Origin: JANLWK01 sp031364505
GTDB taxonomy: Bacteria; Eisenbacteria; RBG-16-71-46
Direction of reading: 5' to 3'
DNA: 64,000 nt
NCBI GenBank assembly: GCA_031364505.1
Contig: JANLWK010000242.1
Coordinates: forward strand, 1-64,000
Translations under genes and position numbers: made by a program
Part shown: one piece after another, positions 52,482 through 60,029 of the stretch
How the letters are laid out: every line of letters starts with the position of its first letter
Position numbering within the stretch: position 1 is the stretch's first letter
The notes under the pieces: model-generated
Database searches by the model: none
What the model was told of the DNA's origin: nothing
Seen by the model: the letters and a program-made list of their open reading frames with translations, nothing else

Positions 52482-53495
52482 GTGGCGCGGAAGGTGCTGG
52501 GGGTCGGGATCGTCGGCATCGGCGCCGTGGCGCAGGTCAGCCACATTCCCGCCCTGAAGAAGCTCGAGGCCGTCCAGATCGTGGCACTCGTCGACCGTGA
52601 CCGCGAGAAGGCGTCCCGCGCCGCCCAGAAGTTCGGCGTGCCGCACGCGTACGGTCGCATCGAGGAGATGCTCGACCGCGACGACATCGATGTCGTCGAC
52701 CTCTGCACGCCGAACTTCCTCCACGCGCCGATGGCGATCGCGGCACTCGAGTCGGGCAAGCACGTCATCTGCGAGCGGCCGCTCGCGCGGAGCGCCGAGG
52801 AGGCCGCCGCGATGGCGAAGGCCGCGAAGAAGGCCGACCGCCAGTTACTGTGCGCCGTGCAGCACCGCTTCGCGCCCGACGCCCAGTTGCTGCGGACGTT
52901 CGTCGCCAAGGGCGACATCGGCGAGATCTTCCACGCCAAGGCCGGCTGGCTCAGGCGCCGCACCGAGTGGGACTCGGACGAGTGGCGCCAGCAGAACCGC
53001 GCCTCGGGTGGCGGCGTCGTGCTCGACCTCGGCTTCCAGATGGTCGACCAGGCGCTGTGGACGCTCGGCAACCCGACGGTCGTGTCGGTGGCGGCGAGTG
53101 TCCATCGCAGCCGGAAGGGCGAGGTCGAGGACAGCGCCACCGCGTTCTTCCGGCTCGAGTCCGGTGCGGCGCTCACGCTCGAGGTCACGTGGGGGCTGCT
53201 GATGGAGAAGGACTTCGCCTACCTCAACCTGTTCGGGTCGGGGGGTGCGGCGCTGCTGAATCCGTTTCGCCTGCACAAGGGCATGCACGGCTCGCTCGTG
53301 AACGTGACGCCCGAGCCGGTGAGCCAGCGCAATCCGTACCGGGGAATGGTGGAGGCCCAGATGGCGCACTTCGCCGAGTGCCTGCGGAAGGGCACGCGCG
53401 CGATGGGCACGCCCGACGAGATCGTGCCGGTGATGGAGGTCCTCGACGCCATCTACCGATCCGCCGAGATCGGAAAGGAAGTCCGACTCGCCTGA
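52482..53495 (+). CDS. Gfo/Idh/MocA family oxidoreductase with ERP in place of EKP
   Basis: The 337-residue protein has an NAD(P)-binding Rossmann fold (GVGIVGIGAVAQVSHIPAL; LVDRDREKASRAAQKFG) and the C-terminal beta-sheet domain (GGGVVLDLGFQMVDQALWTLG). The family motif after the nucleotide fold, normally CEKPLA with the catalytic Lys, reads HVICERPLARS, so Lys is replaced by Arg. Substrate is unknown, probably a sugar or related polyol; loss of the Lys may alter or weaken catalysis. GTG 52482 has AGGAGGT upstream; a longer frame from 52359 would be Arg-rich and is rejected. Confidence 0.88.
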   Translation: MARKVLGVGIVGIGAVAQVSHIPALKKLEAVQIVALVDRDREKASRAAQKFGVPHAYGRIEEMLDRDDIDVVDLCTPNFLHAPMAIAALESGKHVICERPLARSAEEAAAMAKAAKKADRQLLCAVQHRFAPDAQLLRTFVAKGDIGEIFHAKAGWLRRRTEWDSDEWRQQNRASGGGVVLDLGFQMVDQALWTLGNPTVVSVAASVHRSRKGEVEDSATAFFRLESGAALTLEVTWGLLMEKDFAYLNLFGSGGAALLNPFRLHKGMHGSLVNVTPEPVSQRNPYRGMVEAQMAHFAECLRKGTRAMGTPDEIVPVMEVLDAIYRSAEIGKEVRLA

Positions 53496-53589
53496 CCGCG
53501 CCCGGCACGCGCGCGCGCTGATCTCGGGTGCGCTGCTCGGGCTGGCGTTCCTGCCCGCGCCGCTCGGTTTCCTCGCCTGGTTCGCGCTC

Positions 53590-55026
53590 GTGCCATGGCT
53601 GTCCGAGCTGGACGGGCGCATCGCGGCGGGTGCCACGCTGCGCTCCGTGTTCGCATCGGGTTACGTCTTCGGCCTCGCGTTCTACCTGATTGGCATCCAC
53701 TGGATGCTGAGCATGTCGAGCGTCGCGATCACGGTGCCGTGGCTCAAGTATCCCGCCTGGGCGATGTCCGGCGCCTATCTCGCGCTGTATCCCGGGGTCA
53801 TCGCCGTGGGCGTCGCACTCGCCGTGCGTCGCGCCCGCGTCCCGTTCGCGTTCGCGTTCCCCGTCGTCTCGATCGTGGTCGAGGAATGGCGCGCCTCGGG
53901 CGAGCTGGGCTTCCCGTGGTTCCAGCCCGGTTACACGCAGCACGCCTACGCGCCCGTGCTGCAGCTCGCCTCGCTCGGCAGCGTCTCGCTCGTCACGCTG
54001 TGGCTGCTCGCCGTCAACGTTCTCATGTGGCGCGCATGGCGCCGGCGCGATCTCCGGTCGGCGGCGTTCGCCGCCGTGCTGCTCGCCTTCCCGTGGGCGT
54101 GGGGGAGTGCCGCGCTCCGGGCCGCACCGCGCGCGGCCGCCGGCCCCGCGGTCGGGCTGATCCAGGGCAATGTCTCGGGTGCCTACAAGTGGGCGGGGCA
54201 TCACGAGCGCGAGATCCTCCGCACGTTCCTCGACCTGTCCGAGCGGGCGGCCGCCGACTCCATGGCGCCGGGCCTCGTGGTGTGGCCCGAGACGGCGACC
54301 GGGGGCTACCTGCGCAAGCAGCTGGCCCAGCTGCTCGACATCGTCGACTTCTCGGCGCGCCGTCACGTCACCGTGTTCAGCGGGTTTCCCGACTACGAGC
54401 TGGGACCCGATGGCGCGCCGCGCTACTTCAACGCGGCCGGCTCGCTGCCGCCGAGCCCTAAGGACCCCGCGATCTACGCCAAGCGCCACCTCGTTCCGTT
54501 CGGCGAGCGCATGCCGTTCGAGTGGCTGATCCCGGCGCTCGCGAAGGTCGAGCTCGGGCAGGCCGAGTGGACGCCGGGCCGCGAGAGCGCCCTGTTCTCG
54601 GGCGGCACCGGCCGCTTCGGGTGCCTGATCTGCTTCGAGGCGATCTTCCCGGAACTCGCGCGCGAAGACGTTCGCGCCGGTGCCACCTGGCTCGTGAACC
54701 TCACGAACGACGAGTGGTTCGGGCCGAGTGCGGCGCTCTACCAGCACGCGGCGATGGCGGTGTTCCGCTCGGCCGAGAACCACGTGCCGCTCGTGCGCGT
54801 CGCGAACACGGGACTGACGCTCGTCACCGACGCCTCGGGGCGCGTGATCGCGAAGGCGCCGGTGTGGAAGCCCGAGGTGCTGGTCGCGCGGCTGGCGCCA
54901 CCCGGTCCCCGCACGCTGTTCACCCGCGTCGGCGACTGGCCGGGCATCGGTTGCGTCGTCCTCGCCGCGCTGATGGCGGCACTGGGGTTCGGGCGCGCGT
55001 TGACGTCGCGTCGGCGCGGCTCCTAA
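53590..55026 (+). CDS. lnt: Apolipoprotein N-acyltransferase
   Basis: Lnt adds the third acyl chain to lipoproteins in the inner membrane, relevant to the lipoproteins in this window. After membrane helices, the nitrilase-like domain shows the catalytic residues: Glu234 in VVWPETATGGYL, Lys298 in YAKRHLVPFGERMPFE and Cys348 in RFGCLICFEAIFPEL, with LTNDEWFGPSAALYQHA. From GTG 53590 the protein has 478 residues but lacks the first helix. The frame is open upstream to 53434 and encodes ISGALLGLAFLPAPLGFLAWFAL, a typical Lnt first helix, yet has no ATG, GTG or TTG. CTG 53518 is the best alternative start. Confidence 0.92.
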   Translation: MPWLSELDGRIAAGATLRSVFASGYVFGLAFYLIGIHWMLSMSSVAITVPWLKYPAWAMSGAYLALYPGVIAVGVALAVRRARVPFAFAFPVVSIVVEEWRASGELGFPWFQPGYTQHAYAPVLQLASLGSVSLVTLWLLAVNVLMWRAWRRRDLRSAAFAAVLLAFPWAWGSAALRAAPRAAAGPAVGLIQGNVSGAYKWAGHHEREILRTFLDLSERAAADSMAPGLVVWPETATGGYLRKQLAQLLDIVDFSARRHVTVFSGFPDYELGPDGAPRYFNAAGSLPPSPKDPAIYAKRHLVPFGERMPFEWLIPALAKVELGQAEWTPGRESALFSGGTGRFGCLICFEAIFPELAREDVRAGATWLVNLTNDEWFGPSAALYQHAAMAVFRSAENHVPLVRVANTGLTLVTDASGRVIAKAPVWKPEVLVARLAPPGPRTLFTRVGDWPGIGCVVLAALMAALGFGRALTSRRRGS

Positions 55027-55097
55027 CATGCGGGTTCGTCGCCCGCCGTCGTGAATGCCGCGCGGCACGCCTCCGACGGATCCTTGGGACCCTGCCC

Positions 55098-56120
55098 GTG
55101 ACCCACGCTCGCGTCGCCATTCTCGGCGCCACCGGCCTCGTCGGCCGCACCATGCTCGCGCTGCTCGAGGAGCGCGGGTTCGGCGGGGACGATCCCGTGC
55201 TGCTCGCGAGCGAGCGGTCGGAGTCGCGCGTCATGACGTTCCGCGGCCGCCCCGTGCCGGTGCGCGCCGTGAGCGCGGATGGATTCGACGGCATCGACCT
55301 CGCGCTGTTCGGCAGCGCGAACGCCGTGAGCCAGCAATGGGCTCCGGTCGCGCAGGAGGCGGGGGCGGCGGTCGTCGACAACAGCAGCGCGTTCCGCTAC
55401 GTCGATGCCGTTCCGCTGGTGGTGCCCGAGGTGAACGGCAGCCTGCTCGATGCGCGCCCGTCGCTCGTCGCGAACCCGAATTGTTCGACCATCGCCATCG
55501 CGCTGGCCCTGGCGCCGCTCGCGCGCGCCGCGGAACCTCAGCGCGTGGTCGTCTCGACCTACCAGTCCGTGTCGGGCGCGGGCGCGCAGGCGCTCGAGGA
55601 GCTGGAACAGGGGATCCGCCAGGGTCTCGAAGGCGATCCGCCGCAGCGTCCCGACGGCGGAGCCCCGTTCGCGTTCAACGTCGTGCCCCAGATCGACCGC
55701 TTCGAATCGAACGGCTATTCGCGCGAGGAGATGAAGGTCGTGTGGGAGACACGCAAGATCCTCGGCCTGCCGGACCTGCCCGTGACCGCCACGGCGGCGC
55801 GCGTGCCGGTGCGCATCGGGCACGCGGCGGCCATCAACGTCGTGTTCGACCGCGCGGTGAGTCCGGACGAGGCGCGCGGCCTGTGGAGCGCATTCCCGGG
55901 CCTGCGTGTGGTCGACGATCCCGCCGCCGGCGTATTCCCCACGCCGCTCGCCTCCGCGGGCATCGACGACGTGCTGGTCGGCCGCGCGCGCGCCGACGTA
56001 TCGCACCCCCGCGGGCTCGACTTCTTCGTGGCGTCCGACAACCTGCGAAAAGGGGCGGCGCTCAACGCGGTGCAGATCGCCGAACATCTCGCCCGGGCGG
56101 GGGGCCTGGGCCGTCGATGA
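55098..56120 (+). CDS. asd: Aspartate-semialdehyde dehydrogenase
   Basis: The enzyme reduces beta-aspartyl phosphate to aspartate semialdehyde, leading to lysine/diaminopimelate, threonine and methionine. The 340-residue protein begins VAILGATGLVGRTMLALLEERGF (GATGxVG) and has catalytic Cys129 in VANPNCSTIAIALAL, and RVPVRIGHAAAINV with the substrate-binding Arg and catalytic His. GTG 55098 gives the family N-terminus; ribosome site is poor (GGGAC). The stop overlaps the ecfT ATG by four bases (ATGA). Confidence 0.95.
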   Translation: MTHARVAILGATGLVGRTMLALLEERGFGGDDPVLLASERSESRVMTFRGRPVPVRAVSADGFDGIDLALFGSANAVSQQWAPVAQEAGAAVVDNSSAFRYVDAVPLVVPEVNGSLLDARPSLVANPNCSTIAIALALAPLARAAEPQRVVVSTYQSVSGAGAQALEELEQGIRQGLEGDPPQRPDGGAPFAFNVVPQIDRFESNGYSREEMKVVWETRKILGLPDLPVTATAARVPVRIGHAAAINVVFDRAVSPDEARGLWSAFPGLRVVDDPAAGVFPTPLASAGIDDVLVGRARADVSHPRGLDFFVASDNLRKGAALNAVQIAEHLARAGGLGRR

Positions 56121-56839
56121 CGGCGCCCCGGACCCTCGGCGGCGACGTCACGGGTCCGATCCTGCTGGGGTGCCTCGTCGGTTCGCTCGCGGGCGCCCAC
56201 GCTCCGTTCGTCGCCGGTTGCGCCGCGGGTGCCGTGTTCGCGGCCTGGGGCTCGGGCGCCGGGGCTCCGTCGCGGGCATGGAGCGTCCGGCTCGCCGTGG
56301 CGTGCGCGATCGCGATCGCGCTGAACGCATGGCTCACCGTCGGCCAGCGCCTGCCGGGGCCGCTGCCCGTGACGCGCGAGGGGATCGCGGCCGGGCTGCT
56401 GCTCGCGGTGCGCCTGACGGGTGCCACGGTCGCGATCCACGGTCTCGCGGCGGCGTGGCCCGGTGAGCGCGCCGCGGACGAGCTGGCCTGGCGCGCGCGC
56501 CCGCTCCGCTGGATCGGGGTTCCGCTCGAGGCGTGCCGCGCGGTGATCGGGCTGGGCCTGCGCTTCGCGCCGATCGTGGCGCGCGAGGCCGGCCGCATCG
56601 CGAGGCTCCAGGACGCGCGCGCGGGCGGGCCGCCGCGCTCGCGCGCCGAGTGGCTGTCGCGCCGCAAGGCGGTGGCGGTGCCGTTCATGGTGTGCACGCT
56701 CGAGCGCGCCGAGCGGGTGGCGCTGGCGATGGAAGCGCGGCACTATCGCGTGCGCCCGATTCCGCGGCCGCCTCGCCGGCCCGCGGCCGAGCTCGCTGGC
56801 TGGACGCTGGTCGCCGTCGCGCTGCTGTGGCGGTTCTGA
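56117..56839 (+). CDS. EcfT-like transmembrane protein (energy-coupling factor)
   Basis: The 240-residue membrane protein resembles EcfT/CbiQ: about five hydrophobic helices, a RFAPIVAREAGRIARLQDARAGG coupling helix and the second EcfT-type motif ALAMEARHYR near residue 215 (canonical AxARG/EARGY). EcfT joins ECF ATPases to substrate-binding S-components for vitamin or metal uptake. No ECF ATPase or S gene is in the window. Its position before truA mirrors the ecfT-truA order of Firmicutes. Confidence 0.78.
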   Translation: MTAPRTLGGDVTGPILLGCLVGSLAGAHAPFVAGCAAGAVFAAWGSGAGAPSRAWSVRLAVACAIAIALNAWLTVGQRLPGPLPVTREGIAAGLLLAVRLTGATVAIHGLAAAWPGERAADELAWRARPLRWIGVPLEACRAVIGLGLRFAPIVAREAGRIARLQDARAGGPPRSRAEWLSRRKAVAVPFMVCTLERAERVALAMEARHYRVRPIPRPPRRPAAELAGWTLVAVALLWRF

Positions 56840-57589
56840 ATGCGCACGCTGAGCCTCACGGTCGCGTATGATGGCACCCGGTTCCACGGCTGGCAGGTGC
56901 AGCCGGGAATCCGCACCGTTCAGGGCATCCTCGAGGAGGCGCTGAAGGACGTGATGAACGACGGCGAGATCCGGCTCGCGGGCGCGGGACGCACGGACAC
57001 CGGGGTCCACGCGCGCGGGCAGGTCGCCTCCTTCACGACGTCGTCGACCCTGCCCGCCCGCGCCATCGCGCCGCTCGCCTCGCGCCGGCTGCCCGACGAC
57101 GTGCGCGTGACGCACGCCCGGGACATGGACCCGGTGTTTCACGCCCGGCACTCCGCGACCGCCAGGCGCTACGCGTACCGGCTGTCGCGACGGCCGGATC
57201 TGCTGCTCGATCGCATCGCGTGGGCGGCGCCTCACGGCTTCGACGTGGCGCGACTCGACGACGCCACGCGCGGTCTCGAAGTCGAGGCGGATTTCTCGGC
57301 GTTCCAGACGCGTGGCAGCAGCGTCGTGCCGACGCGCTGCCGCGTGTCGCGGGCGCGCTGGAGCGCGCGCCGTGGCGGGGCGGTGCTCGACATCGTCGCC
57401 GACCACTTCCTGTATCACATGGTGCGCAACATCGCGGGCAGCGCGCTCGAGGTCGCACGCGCGCCCGACCCGCGCGGGGCCATGCTCGGCATCCTCGACT
57501 CGGGGCGGCGGCCGCATGGCAGCGCGACGGCGCCCGCGCGTGGCCTGTGCCTCGAGCGCGTCTACTACGAAGGAGAGCGGATTCCGTGA
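56840..57589 (+). CDS. truA: tRNA pseudouridine(38-40) synthase
   Basis: The 249-residue TruA has VAYDGTRFHGWQVQPGIRTVQGILEEAL at the start, the catalytic Asp53 in AGAGRTDTGVHARGQVASF, RRYAYRLSRRPD, DFSAFQTRGS and FLYHMVRNIAGSALEV. It makes pseudouridine at positions 38-40 of the anticodon stem-loop. The ATG directly follows the ecfT stop. AAGGAG at 57570-57575, near the end of truA, serves the next gene. Confidence 0.95.
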   Translation: MRTLSLTVAYDGTRFHGWQVQPGIRTVQGILEEALKDVMNDGEIRLAGAGRTDTGVHARGQVASFTTSSTLPARAIAPLASRRLPDDVRVTHARDMDPVFHARHSATARRYAYRLSRRPDLLLDRIAWAAPHGFDVARLDDATRGLEVEADFSAFQTRGSSVVPTRCRVSRARWSARRGGAVLDIVADHFLYHMVRNIAGSALEVARAPDPRGAMLGILDSGRRPHGSATAPARGLCLERVYYEGERIP

Positions 57590-58731
57590 GCCGAATGCCG
57601 GGGACATGGGCGCGCGTGGGCCTGCTGGCGCTCGTCGCGCTGGGGGCGCTGGGGCCGGGTGAGCGCCGCGCCGCGGGCGCCACGCCGGCGGCCGCGGACC
57701 TGCCGGCGTCGCGGCGCACGGCGATCGTGACGGCATCGCAGCGCGTGAGCCCGTCGGTCGTTTCGGTGAGCGTCGTGACGTCGCGGATCGTGCGGACCGA
57801 CCCGTTCGGCGGGCTCATGCACGACGAGTTCTGGGATCGCTTCTACCCGCCGACGACGTACCGCGAGCGGATTCCGTCGCTGGGCTCGGGCGTGATCGTG
57901 GATGCGAAGGGGCTGGTGCTGACGAACGAGCACGTCGTGCGTGACGCCGAGCAGATCACCGTAACGCTCCAGGGGGGCCGCCAGCTTCCGGCGCGCGTGC
58001 TCGGTTCGACCGGCACGTACGATCTCGCCGTGCTGCGGTTGGACGCGACCGACCTGCCGGCGGCCCCGCTCGGCGACAGCGACGGGCTCGTCGTGGGCGA
58101 GTGGGCGATCGCGATCGGGAACCCGTTCGGCTTCCTGCTCAGCGACACGCAGCCGACCGTGACGGCGGGCGTGATCAGCGCGACGCGGCGCGACATCAAG
58201 TCCGAGGCGACGTCGGGCGGCGTGTACAAGAACATGATCCAGACCGACGCGGCCATCAATCCCGGCAATAGCGGGGGCCCGCTGATCAATGGCGACGGCC
58301 AGGTCATCGGCATCAACACATTCATCTTCACGCAGGGCGGCGGCTCGCTGGGCATGGGCTTCGCGATCCCGATCAACCTGGCGCGCCGGCTCGTCGACGA
58401 GATCGTGAAGTACGGGCGCGTGCGGGCGGCATGGCCGGGCATGCAGGTCCAGCCGATCACGGAGTTCATCGCGCGGCGGATGGGTTTCAAGGACACGAAC
58501 GGCCTGATCGTCACGCGCGTCGAGGCCGAGGGACCCGCCGGCCGGGCCGGTATCGTGGCGGGCGACCGGCTGCGCCGCGTGAACGGCGTCGAGGTGCGGT
58601 CGCTCGACGACGCGCAGCGCGCCATCTACGGCGCGGCGGTGGGCGACCGGCTGGCCGTCGAGGTCGAGCGCGGCGGCAAGGTGCGGACCATGTCGTTCAC
58701 GCTCGCCGAAGCGCCGCGGAGCGCCCCGTGA
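57586..58731 (+). CDS. HtrA/Deg-type periplasmic serine protease
   Basis: The 381-residue protein has a signal peptide (to about residue 33), a trypsin-like domain and one PDZ domain (about 280-370). The triad is complete: His116 in LVLTNEHVVRD, Asp146 in TYDLAVLRLD and Ser229 in INPGNSGGPLING. The LGSGVIVDAKG and FAIPINLARRLVDE blocks are typical of DegP/DegS. It degrades or refolds damaged periplasmic proteins. GTG 57586 has AAGGAG ten bases upstream and overlaps truA; ATG 57595 is the alternative. Stop overlaps purB (GTGA). Confidence 0.93.
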   Translation: MSRMPGTWARVGLLALVALGALGPGERRAAGATPAAADLPASRRTAIVTASQRVSPSVVSVSVVTSRIVRTDPFGGLMHDEFWDRFYPPTTYRERIPSLGSGVIVDAKGLVLTNEHVVRDAEQITVTLQGGRQLPARVLGSTGTYDLAVLRLDATDLPAAPLGDSDGLVVGEWAIAIGNPFGFLLSDTQPTVTAGVISATRRDIKSEATSGGVYKNMIQTDAAINPGNSGGPLINGDGQVIGINTFIFTQGGGSLGMGFAIPINLARRLVDEIVKYGRVRAAWPGMQVQPITEFIARRMGFKDTNGLIVTRVEAEGPAGRAGIVAGDRLRRVNGVEVRSLDDAQRAIYGAAVGDRLAVEVERGGKVRTMSFTLAEAPRSAP

Positions 58732-60029
58732 TCGCCCGCTACGCGCGCGCCGAGATGACGCGGGCGTGGAGTGACGAGCGGCGGCTGGAGTGGTGGCTCG
58801 ACGTCGAGCTCGCCGTGGTCGAGGCGCGCGAGGCTCCCGGCGAGGCGCCCGCCGGCGCCGCCGCGCGGATGCGGCAGCGCGTGCGGCTGGACGCCGCGCG
58901 CATGGACGCCATCGAGGCCGAGGTCCGCCACGACGTCATCGCGTTCCTGAGCATGGTCGCCGAGACGGCGGGCGAGGACGCGCGCCACGTGCACGCGGGG
59001 ATGACGTCGTCGGACCTCGTCGACACCGCGCTCGCCTGCCAGCTCCGCGAGGCCGGCGCACTGCTGCTCGCGGCACTCGCGCGCGTGGGCGCGGCGGCGC
59101 GCGCGCTCGCCGAGCGCCACCGGCACACGCCCCAGATGGGGCGCACGCACGGGATGCACGCCGAGCCGATCACCTTTGGGCTCAAGTGCCTGACCTGGAG
59201 CGAGGCGGTCGGCCGCGACCGCGCCCGGCTCGCGCGCGCGCTGGACGACGTCGCGGTCGGCAAGTTGTCGGGGGCGGTCGGCACGCTCGCCCACCTGGGC
59301 CCCGAGATCGAGGCCGCCGCACTCGCGAGCCTGGGGCTCCGCGCCGAACCGGTCGCGAGCCAGGTCGTCCATCGCGACCGCCACGCGGCGTTGCTCGCCA
59401 TGCTCGCCGTCGCCGCGGGGACGCTGGACAAGGTGGCGCTCGAGATCCGTCACCTGCAGCGCAGCGAGGTGGCCGAGGCCGCCGAGCCGTTCGCGCGCGG
59501 GCAGAAGGGTTCCTCGGCGATGCCGCACAAGCGCAACCCGGTGCGCTGCGAGCGCGTGTGCGGCCTCGCGCGGCTCGTGCGCGGCTATGCCGCCGCGGGG
59601 TTCGAGAACCAGGCGCTGTGGCACGAGCGCGACATCAGCCATTCCTCGGTCGAGCGCGTGGCGCTGCCCGATGCGTTCCTCGTGCTCGACTTCATGGCGG
59701 GCGAGATGGCCGAGATCCTGGAGGACCTGCGCGTCGACGAGCGCCGCATGCGCGCCAATCTCGATTCGGGCGGCGGGCTCGTGCACTCGCAGCGCGTGCT
59801 GCTCGCGCTGACCGCGGCGGGCATGCCGCGCGACGAGGCGTACGCCATCGTCCAGCAGCACGCGATGGCCGCGCTGGACGGCGGCCCCGAATTCCGCGCC
59901 GGGCTGTCGTCCGACCCGCAGGTCACGCAGCGGCTCGCGGCCGGGGCGCTCGAGGCGTGTTTCGATCTCGAGCCGTCGCTGCGCCACGTCGACGCGCTGT
60001 TCGCGCGCGCGGAGTTCCCGGCACGGTGA
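58728..60029 (+). CDS. purB: Adenylosuccinate lyase
   Basis: PurB acts twice in purine synthesis, cleaving SAICAR and adenylosuccinate to release fumarate. The 433-residue protein starts with YARAEMTRAWSDERRLEWWLDVELA and has MTSSDLVDTALACQLREAG, MGRTHGMHAEPITFG with a catalytic His, and the superfamily signature GQKGSSAMPHKRNPVRCERV, plus ALWHERDISHSSVERVALPD. GTG overlaps the htrA stop. It begins the main purine cluster: purB, purL, purQ, PurS-like, purF, each joined by 4-base overlaps. Confidence 0.96.
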   Translation: MIARYARAEMTRAWSDERRLEWWLDVELAVVEAREAPGEAPAGAAARMRQRVRLDAARMDAIEAEVRHDVIAFLSMVAETAGEDARHVHAGMTSSDLVDTALACQLREAGALLLAALARVGAAARALAERHRHTPQMGRTHGMHAEPITFGLKCLTWSEAVGRDRARLARALDDVAVGKLSGAVGTLAHLGPEIEAAALASLGLRAEPVASQVVHRDRHAALLAMLAVAAGTLDKVALEIRHLQRSEVAEAAEPFARGQKGSSAMPHKRNPVRCERVCGLARLVRGYAAAGFENQALWHERDISHSSVERVALPDAFLVLDFMAGEMAEILEDLRVDERRMRANLDSGGGLVHSQRVLLALTAAGMPRDEAYAIVQQHAMAALDGGPEFRAGLSSDPQVTQRLAAGALEACFDLEPSLRHVDALFARAEFPAR

